This document shows, in pieces, positions 25,886-32,742 of a stretch of 64,000 nt of DNA (within the stretch, counting starts at the first letter, position 1; every line of letters starts with the position of its first letter). A model generated the notes under the pieces. That model was not told where the DNA came from, made no database searches, and saw only the letters and a list, made by a program, of their open reading frames with translations. The position numbers and the translations under genes were made by a program. The stretch comes from Microbacterium oleivorans (GTDB lineage: Bacteria > Actinomycetota > Actinomycetes > Actinomycetales > Microbacteriaceae): contig NZ_MAYO01000002.1 in NCBI RefSeq assembly GCF_001691565.1, positions 263,376-327,375 of the forward strand. The letters run 5' to 3'.

Positions 25886-26368
25886 ATGGCCACCGAGAAC
25901 GATCCGCACGCGACACTCATCGACCTGCTGCCGAAGTTCCGCTTCGCGATGGTCACGACCATGAACGAGGAAGGTGCGCACGTCGCACGCCCGTTGACCG
26001 TCCAGGACCGGGAGTTCGATGGAGACCTGTGGTTCATCGTCGGCCGCGATTCGTCGGTCGCCGCGCACGTCGCTGCGCAGCCCGCGGTCGGTGTCGCTCT
26101 GAGCACGAACGACGCCTGGGTGTCGCTCGCGGGCAACGCCGAAGTGGTGGACGACCTGGAGCGCCTGCGGGAGTACTGGTCGCCGGCGGTCGAGGCCTGG
26201 TTCCCGGACGGCCCGGAGGATCCGAACGTCACGCTCCTGAAGATCGACGCCACGTCGGGCGAGTACTGGAGCAGCCCCGGCGGCACGGTCGCGTCGATCA
26301 TCAGCCTCGTGAAGTCGAAGGTGACGGGTGAGCCCTACGAAGGGCGGAACGACACCGTCGATCTCTGA
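25886..26368 (+). CDS. Pyridoxamine 5'-phosphate oxidase-like FMN-binding protein (general stress protein 26 type)
   Basis: A 160-residue split-barrel flavin-binding protein. FAMVTTMNEEGAHVARPLTVQD, GDLWFIVGRDSS and WVSLAGNAEVV match the stress-protein-26 branch of the PNPOx-like family, which binds FMN or FAD without making pyridoxal phosphate. The C-terminal SGEYWSSPGGTVASI is typical of that branch. AAGGAGG precedes the ATG by six bases. It shares its upstream element with a tiny acidic protein gene at 29011, consistent with co-regulation under stress. Confidence 0.85.
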   Translation: MATENDPHATLIDLLPKFRFAMVTTMNEEGAHVARPLTVQDREFDGDLWFIVGRDSSVAAHVAAQPAVGVALSTNDAWVSLAGNAEVVDDLERLREYWSPAVEAWFPDGPEDPNVTLLKIDATSGEYWSSPGGTVASIISLVKSKVTGEPYEGRNDTVDL

Positions 26369-26378
26369 TCGCCCTGCC

Positions 26379-26418
26379 TGTCAAGGCCCTCTCCGCGCGG
26401 GTGCTGCATGCGTACCGT
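26379..26418 (+). promoter_or_regulatory. Shared upstream element, copy B (TGTCAA, diverged)
   Basis: TGTCAAGGCCC (26379-26389) and TACCGT at 26413, 28 bases from the end of TGTCAA, upstream of the 51-residue acidic protein. Weaker match than copies A and C. Confidence 0.35.
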
Positions 26419-26455
26419 CGCCCGCACGTGACCGACAGCGACCGGAAGGACCGCG

Positions 26456-26611
26456 ATGAGCGACACGAACGGCTCGGATGAGCACAACACCCAGGGTGTC
26501 CCCGACGATCAGGCCGACGCCGATACGGCTTCGGGTGGATCGCCCGACGAGAACCCGCCGGTGACCACGAACGAGGACGGGACTCCCATCGAGAATCCCT
26601 CGGGCGGCTAG
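26456..26611 (+). CDS. Tiny acidic, disordered protein (51 residues)
   Basis: Fifty-one codons from ATG 26456 to TAG, with GGAAGGA six to seven bases ahead. The product begins MSDTNGSDEHNTQGVPDDQ and ends TPIENPSGG: rich in Asp, Glu, Asn, Gly, Pro, Ser and Thr, no Cys, Trp or long hydrophobic run, so probably disordered and very acidic. I do not recognise it. It resembles in composition the 48-residue protein at 29011 and shares an upstream element type with it and with the FMN stress protein. A role in stress is only inferred. Confidence 0.6.
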   Translation: MSDTNGSDEHNTQGVPDDQADADTASGGSPDENPPVTTNEDGTPIENPSGG

Positions 26612-26624
26612 ACCGACCCGAGCA

Positions 26625-27197
26625 TCAGTTCTGCCGTCGCGCGGGGATGTCCGTCCTCAGCGCGACGGCAGTTCCTCGTTCGGGAGGATGCGGGTCGGTC
26701 GTGAGTCGAGCATGGGTCTCGACGTCGTATCTCTCGTCGCCGTATCGGAGCTTCTGTCGTTCGATGCCTTCGGCGAGGTATCCGGCAGCGTGGGCGACAC
26801 GGCAGGACGCAGGGTTGTTGACACGGTGACCGAGCTCGAGCCGGTGGAGCCCGGCGCGGAACGCCCAGTCGCTCACCCGAGTGAGGGATGCCGCTGCGAC
26901 GCCGTTGCCCCGAGCTGCGGGCGCGAGCCAGTAGGACATCCACGCCGTCTGGTGGCGGAACTCGATCGCGGCTGCCCCGACATTGCCGACGACATGACCG
27001 TCGATCTGCACCGCCCAATTCTTCGCCGTGTCGTCGAAGCGAAGGTGGCGCTCGATGAATCCGCGAGCAGCAGATGCGTCCGCGAGGTCCACACCGCCGA
27101 ACTGCGGTGCGAGATCGTCGCCGTCGCGAGCGGCGCGACTGAGGTCGTCGGCATCGGCGGCGTTCCAGGGGCGCAGGAGGATGGACATCCCCGGCAT
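26625..27197 (-). CDS. GNAT family N-acetyltransferase (RimJ/RimL type)
   Basis: A 190-residue acetyltransferase. ILLRPWNAADADDLSRAARDG is the RimJ/RimL opening, WMSYWLAPAARGNGVAAASL holds the acetyl-CoA loop (R-x-N-G-x-A) and LHRLELGHRVNNPASCRVAHAAGY is motif B. Such enzymes acetylate ribosomal-protein N-termini or small amines; the substrate is unknown. Either ATG 27197 or ATG 27188 could be the start. It is 12 bases downstream of a small membrane protein gene on the same strand, so likely in one transcript. Confidence 0.85.
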   Translation of the reverse strand: MPGMSILLRPWNAADADDLSRAARDGDDLAPQFGGVDLADASAARGFIERHLRFDDTAKNWAVQIDGHVVGNVGAAAIEFRHQTAWMSYWLAPAARGNGVAAASLTRVSDWAFRAGLHRLELGHRVNNPASCRVAHAAGYLAEGIERQKLRYGDERYDVETHARLTTDPHPPERGTAVALRTDIPARRQN

Positions 27198-27209
27198 CCT
27201 CTCAGGTGC

Positions 27210-27392
27210 TCAGAAGTGCGACAGCAGCGACGGGCCGAACGCGACGACCACAGCGATGGGAACGACGAGCAGGCTCATCGCAGCGATGCCGATCGCAGCG
27301 ATGGTGCCGAGGACCGACAGCACGGCGGCGCGCGTCGTGGTGCCTGTAGAGGTGCCGTGGCGAGAGGTAATCGGGAGGGTCGCGGTAGCCAT
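27210..27392 (-). CDS. Small hydrophobic protein, function unknown
   Basis: A 60-residue protein: about 20 polar, Thr-rich residues followed by a long hydrophobic stretch (residues 23-56), enough for one or two membrane helices. No recognised family. TAGCGT lies exactly six bases before its ATG on the minus strand, which argues that it is a genuine leaderless gene and that it heads a two-gene unit with the GNAT. Confidence 0.65.
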   Translation of the reverse strand: MATATLPITSRHGTSTGTTTRAAVLSVLGTIAAIGIAAMSLLVVPIAVVVAFGPSLLSHF

Positions 27393-27398
27393 ATCTCG

Positions 27399-27404
27399 AC
27401 GCTA
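27399..27404 (-). promoter_or_regulatory. -10 box (TAGCGT) of the small hydrophobic protein
   Basis: Minus-strand TAGCGT, six bases, ATG 27392; no ribosome binding site. Confidence 0.6.
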
Positions 27405-27471
27405 CGAATCGCCGCGGGTCCCCGCGTCAGCCCGGGGACTGGCCGGTGTCATCCTTCGGGATGACCTTGCG

Positions 27472-27663
27472 TCAGAACGGTGGCGGTCCGGGTGGGCCGG
27501 TGGTGAAGTGCGGGATGCGTCGACTCATCGCCTCCCACACCCGCGGGTACCGGTGCACGAGCGCCCGCCCGATCCCCATCAACCGCCCCGCGGCATGCTC
27601 GGTGATCCGCAGCGCCGACGCCACTTCCAGGCGCACGTCCGCGCTCATCACCACCCGATCCAG
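27472..27663 (-). pseudogene. Remnant of a DUF222/HNH endonuclease
   Basis: On the minus strand the frame reads LDRVVMSADVRLEVASAL, continuing through RITEHAAGRLMGIGRALVHR and YPRVWEAM, the DUF222 (13E12-type) core seen in actinobacterial HNH endonucleases. It then runs straight into a short GPPGPPPF end, the kind of C-terminus such proteins have. The N-terminal part and the whole HNH domain are missing, so this looks like an internally deleted relic of a 400-500-residue gene. No start codon with a ribosome site is present. The rest of 27393-27789 shows nothing else I can name. Confidence 0.6.
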
Positions 27664-27789
27664 GGTCGTCGGGATCCCCTCGGGACCTCGTCGACGAACG
27701 GGGGAGGGCTGGACATGGCCCCAGACGAGGAGGGGGTTCCGACATCGCTTCCGCCGCGGCCCCGCACCCCGGCGTGGCAGGATCGCCGC

Positions 27790-28524
27790 ATGGAGACGCC
27801 TCTCGGAATCGCAGGGCTGGCGAATGCTCGAGACCTCGGCGGGCTCGAACGGACCGACGGCTCGCACACGCCGGCCGGCGTCTTCGTCCGGGCCGAGACG
27901 CTCGACCGTGTGACCGACGCCGGGTGGCATCGGCTACGAACGCACGGCGTGAAAACCGTCGTCGACCTTCGGCGTCCGAGTGAACGTACGGTGTCCGTGC
28001 CCCGCGACATCACCGTCCGGCACGTCGACCTCGACGGGGACGAACGGCATTTCTGGGAGTCCCGCGAGAAGGACGGCCAGTGGGGGACCCCGCTGTACTA
28101 CGTCGATCACATCGGCGAACTCCCGCACCGGCTCGCGGGCGCCCTCGACGAGATCGCTCGAGCCCGTGCCGGCGGCATCCTGTTCCACTGCAGCGCAGGC
28201 TGGGATCGGACCGGCCTGCTGGCTGCGGTCCTGCTGAAGGCCGTCGGCGTGACAGAGGATGCCGCGACCCGGGACTACCTCTCCTCATTCGCCAACGCCG
28301 AGACCATGGCGGAGCTCCACGGCCGCTCGTTCGACGTCGTCGAGCGTCTGAGCGTCCTGGACCGCTTCGGCCACACGCCGGAGTCCGCTTTCCGCGACAT
28401 GTACCGTCGGCTCGATGCCGACGCGTGGCTGGGCGCTCACGTCGACGTCGACACCGCGGAGGTCGTCAGGACGTGGCGCGGTGCCATCCGATCTGCACCG
28501 GATCTGCCCAGCACGTCTCGATAG
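27790..28524 (+). CDS. Tyrosine-protein phosphatase (Y_phosphatase3 family)
   Basis: A 244-residue phosphatase. NARDLGGLERTDG opens the domain and the catalytic loop is FHCSAGWDRTGLLAAV with Cys 134 and Arg 140. The Trp-Asp pair in the loop differs from the Lys-Asp of the paralogue at 18317, suggesting a different substrate. The start at 27790 follows CAGGAT at six bases, again the leaderless spacing; upstream in-frame codons lie in the DUF222 remnant area and have no ribosome site. Its TAG stop forms part of the -10 box of the riboswitch transcript. Confidence 0.88.
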   Translation: METPLGIAGLANARDLGGLERTDGSHTPAGVFVRAETLDRVTDAGWHRLRTHGVKTVVDLRRPSERTVSVPRDITVRHVDLDGDERHFWESREKDGQWGTPLYYVDHIGELPHRLAGALDEIARARAGGILFHCSAGWDRTGLLAAVLLKAVGVTEDAATRDYLSSFANAETMAELHGRSFDVVERLSVLDRFGHTPESAFRDMYRRLDADAWLGAHVDVDTAEVVRTWRGAIRSAPDLPSTSR

Positions 28525-28527
28525 ACT
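28522..28527 (+). promoter_or_regulatory. -10 box (TAGACT) of the guanidine-riboswitch transcript
   Basis: TAGACT about 24 bases before the riboswitch core; it overlaps the stop codon of the upstream phosphatase. No clear -35. Confidence 0.45.
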
Positions 28528-28550
28528 CGGCGCGGGCCCCGACCGGGCCC

Positions 28551-28591
28551 CCGGACGAGGGTTCAGTACCCGGTGAGCGACAAGACTGGCC
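28551..28591 (+). ncRNA. Guanidine-III riboswitch (ykkC-III)
   Basis: The leader of the SMR gene carries CCGGACGAGG (28551-28560), then a variable stretch, ACCCGGT and ACAAGACTGG, the order and spacing of the conserved blocks of the guanidine-III class. CAGT (28564-28567) can pair with ACTG (28585-28588) to form the pseudoknot. The core ends at the ribosome site AGGAGG (28592-28597), so guanidinium binding probably controls translation. The class is known to sit upstream of guanidinium exporters, as here. Identification is by conserved blocks recalled from the family. Confidence 0.88.
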
Positions 28592-28603
28592 AGGAGGTCA
28601 GTC

Positions 28604-28924
28604 ATGCTGTCGTGGATCGTTCTCATCGTCGCCGGGTTGCTCGAAGCCGTGTGGGCCACGGCCCTCGGCCGCTCCGAAGGCTTCACGAAGCTGTGGCCGA
28701 CGGTCACCTTCGGCGTCGCACTGGTCGCGAGCATGGGCGGGCTGGCGTTCGCGCTCCGTGAGATCCCGACCGGGACCGGGTACGCCGTGTGGGTCGGGAT
28801 CGGAGCATCCCTCACCGTCGTCTGGGCGATGGTCACCGGCGCGGAGTCGGTGTCGATCGTGAAGGTGCTCCTGATCCTCGGGCTCGTCGGCTGCATCGTG
28901 GGGTTGAAGCTCGTCTCGGACTGA
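28604..28924 (+). CDS. SMR-family guanidinium exporter (SugE/Gdx)
   Basis: A 106-residue, four-helix small multidrug-resistance protein that works as an antiparallel dimer exchanging guanidinium for protons. AGLLEAVWATALG in helix 1 holds the essential Glu 14, and EIPTGTGYAVWVGIGA in helix 3 is the Gdx/SugE form of the family signature. AGGAGG stands six bases before the ATG. The guanidine-III riboswitch immediately upstream makes guanidinium the likely substrate and not a quaternary ammonium drug. No guanidine carboxylase or urease genes are in the window. Confidence 0.93.
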   Translation: MLSWIVLIVAGLLEAVWATALGRSEGFTKLWPTVTFGVALVASMGGLAFALREIPTGTGYAVWVGIGASLTVVWAMVTGAESVSIVKVLLILGLVGCIVGLKLVSD

Positions 28925-28934
28925 CGAGCTGAGC

Positions 28935-28973
28935 TGTCAACCCCGAGCAGACGTGCGGACGGCGCAGTAGCGT
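28935..28973 (+). promoter_or_regulatory. Shared upstream element, copy C (TGTCAACCCCGAG with TAGCGT)
   Basis: TGTCAACCCCGAG (28935-28947) and a -10-like TAGCGT at 28968-28973, 27 bases after TGTCAA, upstream of the 48-residue acidic protein. Same 13-mer and spacing as copy A at 25822. Confidence 0.5.
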
Positions 28974-29010
28974 CGCGTCCACACGAACGACAACGACCAT
29001 GGAGGACGAC

Positions 29011-29157
29011 ATGTCAGGTGAGGACCGCGGTACCGACGAGAACGCCTACGAGGGTCCCGACGTCGAACTCCCCACGCATGACGGCGCGGTCCCCGGCGGC
29101 ATCCCGCCGTTCGGTCACCCCGTCGACCCGGACGGCGGGACCCCGGACGAGGACTGA
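29011..29157 (+). CDS. Tiny acidic, Gly/Pro-rich protein (48 residues)
   Basis: Forty-eight codons from ATG 29011 to TGA; GGAGG (29001-29005) lies five bases ahead, which favours this ATG over the one at 28999. The product begins MSGEDRGTDENAYEGPDVEL and ends HPVDPDGGTPDED: acidic, with many Gly and Pro and no membrane segment. No family recognised. It resembles the 51-residue protein at 26456 in size, charge and upstream element. A hairpin follows its stop. Confidence 0.6.
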   Translation: MSGEDRGTDENAYEGPDVELPTHDGAVPGGIPPFGHPVDPDGGTPDED

Positions 29158-29174
29158 GCGGATCCGGGAACGAC

Positions 29175-29205
29175 GAAGGGGACCCGGCGGTGCCGAGTCC
29201 CCTTC
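29175..29205. terminator. Hairpin between the acidic-protein gene and tRNA-Arg
   Basis: Inverted repeat GAAGGGGAC (29175-29183) with GTCCCCTTC (29197-29205) and further GC pairing inside. It lies past the stop of the 48-residue gene and past the 3' end of the oppositely transcribed tRNA, so it may serve both. Confidence 0.65.
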
Positions 29206-29214
29206 GCGTACCTG

Positions 29215-29287
29215 TGCCCCCGGAGGGATTCGAACCCCCGACTTCTGGTACCGGAAACCAACGCTCTATCCCCTGAGCTACGGAGGC
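29215..29287 (-). tRNA. tRNA-Arg (anticodon CCG)
   Basis: A 73-base cloverleaf on the minus strand: acceptor GCCTCCG pairs with CGGGGGC, the D-arm reads GCTCAGGGGATAGAGC, the anticodon loop TTCCGGT lies between TGGT and ACCA and exposes CCG, and the T-arm contains GGTTCGAATCC. The 3' CCA is not encoded. CCG decodes CGG arginine codons. Confidence 0.93.
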
Positions 29288-29346
29288 GTACCGATCGAGA
29301 CTATCACCGGTGCACCGGGTCCCGCGCCCACCGGCACACGGTCGCA

Positions 29347-29352
29347 TAGCCT
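29347..29352 (+). promoter_or_regulatory. -10 box (TAGCCT) of the Nudix gene
   Basis: TAGCCT, six bases, ATG 29359; no ribosome binding site. Leaderless start inferred. Confidence 0.6.
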
Positions 29353-29358
29353 GATCCC

Positions 29359-30084
29359 ATGAGCTCGCCTGCGCCCGTCCCCGCCGCGCGAGCGCAGCTG
29401 CAGCAGCTGGTCGAATCGGTCGCCGGTGGCGATGTGCAACCGGGCTTCGATGCCCTCCGGGCGCTGCCCGCTGTGCCAGGCGCACGCGCAGCGGCGGTGC
29501 TCATCCTCTTCGGAGTGCTCGACGACATCCCTGCCGATCGGGAGCACCCGGAGCGCGCCGTCTCCCGCGACCTCGACGTTCTGCTCCTGTCGCGAGCCGA
29601 GACGCTTCGCTCCCATCCTGGTCAGGTCGCGTTCCCGGGTGGGCGTGTGGATGCCGAGGATGCCGACGCGATCGCGGCATCCCTTCGCGAAGCGCGGGAG
29701 GAGACCGGTCTCGACGTCGCCGGTGTCGACGTCCTCGGCACGCTCGAGCCCATCCCGCTCGAGTACTCGCGCCACCTCGTCACCCCGGTTCTCGCGTGGT
29801 GGCGGCGACCCTCCCCGGTCGGTGTGGTCGACGAGGCCGAGTCGGCGGACGTCTTCCGCGCCCCCGTCGGCGACCTGCTCGATCCGGCCCGCCGCGGCGT
29901 CACGGTCGTCCGCACCGATCGCGGCGAGTTCCGTGGTCCCGCCTTCCTGATCCCCACGACCCGGGGGGACCGGCTCGTCTGGGGGTTCACCGCGATGATC
30001 CTCGACGGCCTGTTCTCGCGGCTGGCGTGGACCGAGCCATGGGATCGGGACCGCGTCATCCCGCTCCCGGGTCAGAACGCGTAG
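29359..30084 (+). CDS. Nudix hydrolase, coenzyme A diphosphatase type
   Basis: A 241-residue cytosolic pyrophosphohydrolase. The CoA-pyrophosphatase signature ETLRSHPGQVAFPGGRVD precedes the Nudix box (GG at 94-95, REAREETGLD at 110-119). These enzymes split CoA or its oxidised forms to phosphopantetheine and 3',5'-ADP. The last 13 bases overlap the oppositely oriented DUF2510 gene. Confidence 0.9.
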   Translation: MSSPAPVPAARAQLQQLVESVAGGDVQPGFDALRALPAVPGARAAAVLILFGVLDDIPADREHPERAVSRDLDVLLLSRAETLRSHPGQVAFPGGRVDAEDADAIAASLREAREETGLDVAGVDVLGTLEPIPLEYSRHLVTPVLAWWRRPSPVGVVDEAESADVFRAPVGDLLDPARRGVTVVRTDRGEFRGPAFLIPTTRGDRLVWGFTAMILDGLFSRLAWTEPWDRDRVIPLPGQNA

Positions 30085-31061
30085 TAGCCCGAAAGGTCGG
30101 TCAGCAGGAAGTCCGTCGCGTCGTCCGGGACGAGGTACGCCACGAGGCCGCTCGCCGTGTCGCCCTCGGCGATCGTCCCCGCATCGCGCAGGAGCGTCGT
30201 GTCGTCGCCGGCGACCACGAACGAGTACGGGTACACCCCGCCGTCGTCGGTGGCGAGGGAGAGGTCGTACGTCGGGAATGCCGCCGGAACACCGTCCGGG
30301 GCCATGCTCGTGACGCTCATCTCCACCAGCACGTAGCGGTATCCGTCGGTCGCGGCGGTGTTGAGCGAGTTCCACGAACTCACCTCGTCCGTGGCATCCT
30401 CATCGACGATGCGGACCTCGGCGGTGTACTCCGTCCCCGACCCCGTCTCACGGACGTAGGGGAGGGAGAGCGGCTCTCCGATCGACCCGGGCCCCGTCTC
30501 CGGCGCATACGGTTCGAGGTCCGGAACGGCCGGTGACTCCGGGTCCTCCGGCGCAGATCCGTAGTCCTGGTCGCTGTTGTAGCTGTAATCGGTGGTCGAA
30601 CCGTTCCAGATGAGCGACAGGACGGAGAACGTCGCGAGGCACGCCAGCACGAGGCCGACCCCGGAGAGGATCGTTCCCGTCAACGCCAGGGGTTTCGGCT
30701 GACGGCGCACGAGCGCGATCGCGCCGAAGACGGCGCCCGCGATCGCGACGACCAGGCCCAGGAACGGGATCCAGCCGAGGACGATCGCCGCGATGCCGAT
30801 CGAGAGCGCAGTCACTCCGAGAGCCACGGGACGGGACGGCTGCACGGGTCCGCCGGCGTAGGGCGGGTATGCGGGCGGCATGCCCGCCGCCGATGCGTAC
30901 GGCGGAAGCACAGGACCGCTGGGGGAGGGGATGCCGGGGCTCGCTGCTGTGCCGGCGGGAAGGTAGGCGGGCGCCGCATGCCAGGCCGTCCCGTCCCAGT
31001 AGCGGAGCTCGTTCCCCGCGTGCGGGGCCGGGTACCACCCGGCCGGAGTCGTGTCGCTCAC
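30072..31061 (-). CDS. DUF2510 membrane protein with DUF4352-like exterior domain
   Basis: A 329-residue protein. The N-terminus has the DUF2510 motif AGWYPAP...RYWDGTAWH, then a Pro/Ala/Gly linker (about 35-85), three hydrophobic helices (about 88-175) of the DUF4190 kind, and a C-terminal extracytoplasmic beta domain resembling DUF4352 (YVLVEMSVTSMAPDG, FVVAGDDTTLLRDAG). DUF2510 proteins are common actinobacterial envelope proteins without a defined role. The start is GTG 31061 (VSDTTPAGW), with GGAAG seven to eight bases ahead; upstream codons have no homology to the family. Confidence 0.85.
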   Translation of the reverse strand: MSDTTPAGWYPAPHAGNELRYWDGTAWHAAPAYLPAGTAASPGIPSPSGPVLPPYASAAGMPPAYPPYAGGPVQPSRPVALGVTALSIGIAAIVLGWIPFLGLVVAIAGAVFGAIALVRRQPKPLALTGTILSGVGLVLACLATFSVLSLIWNGSTTDYSYNSDQDYGSAPEDPESPAVPDLEPYAPETGPGSIGEPLSLPYVRETGSGTEYTAEVRIVDEDATDEVSSWNSLNTAATDGYRYVLVEMSVTSMAPDGVPAAFPTYDLSLATDDGGVYPYSFVVAGDDTTLLRDAGTIAEGDTASGLVAYLVPDDATDFLLTDLSGYYAF

Positions 31062-31163
31062 GTCTGTCTTCCCCCTCGTGCGTGTGGTCGTGGAAGCGGA
31101 CCGAGCCCCCTTCCACGTCGAGGGTACAAGTGCAAGGGCAGGTCCTTCGGCGGTCCGTCGACG

Positions 31164-31169
31164 TAGCGT
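31164..31169 (+). promoter_or_regulatory. -10 box (TAGCGT) of the NAD(P)-binding gene
   Basis: TAGCGT 26 bases before ATG 31196, with the ribosome site GAAAGGAG in between, so a short-leader transcript. Confidence 0.5.
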
Positions 31170-31195
31170 CGGGTCTTGACGAAAGGAGCCACTCC

Positions 31196-31840
31196 ATGGC
31201 AAACATCACGATCATCGGCGGGCACGGCAAAGTCGGGCTGCTTCTCGCTCCCCTCCTCGTCGAGGCCGGGCACGACGTGACCTCCGTCATCCGGAACCCG
31301 GACCACAGCGACGACATCACCGCCACCGGGGCGACCCCGCTCGTGGCGGATGTCGCGGCATCCGATACCGACGCGATCACCGAACTCCTCGCAGACAGCG
31401 ACGCGGTCGTCTGGTCTGCCGGCGCGGGCGGCGGATCGCCTGAACGCACGTACGCGGTCGATCGGGATGCCGCGATCCGGTCGATCGACGCCGCGGTGGC
31501 GGCGGAGGCGCGGCGCTACCTGATGGTGTCCTACTTCGGCGCCGGCCCCGACCACGGAGTCGACCCGTCCGATGACTTCTTCGCCTACGCGGAGTCCAAG
31601 GCGGCTGCGGACGAGCACCTGCGCGCAGCGGATCTGGACTGGACGATCCTCGCGCCGTCGGCGCTGACCCTCGACGAGCCGACCGGCCGGATCGACGCGC
31701 ACGCCGCCGAGGGCACGTCCGTCTCGCGCGCCGATGTGGCAGCTGTGATCGCGGCGTCCCTGGCGGACCCGAGCACGATCGGGCGGACGATCTCGTTCAA
31801 CAACGGCGACGCGCCCATCGCCGACGCCATCCGCGCCTGA
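31196..31840 (+). CDS. NAD(P)H-binding atypical SDR (YwnB-like)
   Basis: A 214-residue Rossmann protein: ITIIGGHGKVGLLLAPLLVEAGHDVTSVIRNP gives the nucleotide-binding strand-loop-helix (key part GGHGKVG), VVWSAGAGG follows and DWTILAPSALTLDEPTGRI is typical of NmrA/YwnB-like reductases or redox sensors. The active-site Tyr-x-x-x-Lys is present as YAESKAAAD. AAAGGAG lies eight bases upstream of ATG 31196, which fixes the start; the frame is open further upstream but antisense to the DUF2510 gene. Confidence 0.85.
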   Translation: MANITIIGGHGKVGLLLAPLLVEAGHDVTSVIRNPDHSDDITATGATPLVADVAASDTDAITELLADSDAVVWSAGAGGGSPERTYAVDRDAAIRSIDAAVAAEARRYLMVSYFGAGPDHGVDPSDDFFAYAESKAAADEHLRAADLDWTILAPSALTLDEPTGRIDAHAAEGTSVSRADVAAVIAASLADPSTIGRTISFNNGDAPIADAIRA

Positions 31841-31852
31841 GCGCGGGCGTCG

Positions 31853-32644
31853 TCACGGTACGACGGGTGCCGGTGCGTCCTCACGGGGTGCGCCGGCGTC
31901 CGTCGTGACGCTGCGTTCGTGCAGTGCGGCCAGCAGCTTCTCGGCGAGGTATTCGTGGCCCCGATCCGAGGGATGCTTGCGCCCTGCACCCGTGTCGATC
32001 ATCTCGTGATAGTTCGCCGGCGTGAGCCACTGCTCCTGCAGCGACGAGATGTACCACCAGTGGCGGTCGGCCGCCGCGGCCTCGAGGTCGGAGTCGATAC
32101 GCGCCGTGCCCTCGTTGACGGGGAACTCGTGGGGCGTCGGACCGAAGATGACGATCTGCGCCTGTGGGAAGAGCCGCTCGAAGGTGTTCCACGTCGCGTC
32201 CACGGCTTCCCGGTAGCCGCGCTCACCCTGCTGGTCGTCGTTGATCGAGCCCTGGATGATGATGAGGTCGAAGTTCGACGCCGGGTCCAGCGTCTCGGCG
32301 CGGCGGCGGAAGTCGGGTCCGTCCCGTCCGGGCTTCATGTAGCCCGAGCCCCGGACGCCGTCGACGGTGACATCCCACCCGCTGAGCTGGCCCAACTGGT
32401 ACGCGTAACCGTCGGTGGGCACCGTCGCGGCGGATCCGTAGGTCCACGAGTCGCCGAAGACGAGGACTTTCGCGTCGGCGGGGACGGACAGCGGCTCGAC
32501 GTCGGCGACGGCGCCGACGGAGGTCGCAGCTTCGGCAGTGGGCGGGGTTCGCCACGGCTGCCAGGCGGACACGGCGACGATCGCTGCCACACCGGCGGCG
32601 ACGACGCCCAGCCCCCAGCCGCGGGCGCGTCGTACAGAAGTCAT
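31853..32644 (-). CDS. SGNH/GDSL hydrolase, exported
   Basis: A 263-residue secreted or membrane-anchored esterase-like protein. A basic N-terminus and hydrophobic helix (about 8-26) form a signal anchor. The catalytic blocks are VFGDSWTYG (Ser in block I), an RGSGY Gly block, IIIQGSINDD (block III, with Asn) and HPSDRGHEYLAE (Asp and His in block V). This set deacylates polysaccharides or lipids. The start at 32644 is chosen because TACCCT lies six bases before it on the minus strand; earlier in-frame ATGs lack that. Confidence 0.88.
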   Translation of the reverse strand: MTSVRRARGWGLGVVAAGVAAIVAVSAWQPWRTPPTAEAATSVGAVADVEPLSVPADAKVLVFGDSWTYGSAATVPTDGYAYQLGQLSGWDVTVDGVRGSGYMKPGRDGPDFRRRAETLDPASNFDLIIIQGSINDDQQGERGYREAVDATWNTFERLFPQAQIVIFGPTPHEFPVNEGTARIDSDLEAAAADRHWWYISSLQEQWLTPANYHEMIDTGAGRKHPSDRGHEYLAEKLLAALHERSVTTDAGAPREDAPAPVVP

Positions 32645-32650
32645 GCGACG

Positions 32651-32656
32651 AGGGTA
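32651..32656 (-). promoter_or_regulatory. -10 box (TACCCT) of the SGNH hydrolase gene
   Basis: Minus-strand TACCCT, six bases, ATG 32644; no ribosome site. It decides between three in-frame ATGs. Confidence 0.6.
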
Positions 32657-32742
32657 AGCGATCATCGACGATCCCGAGCCACTGTTCACGTGACTGATAC
32701 GCGGACCCGACGGTGACCGTCCTCGCGTGCGAGGATTGCTCG

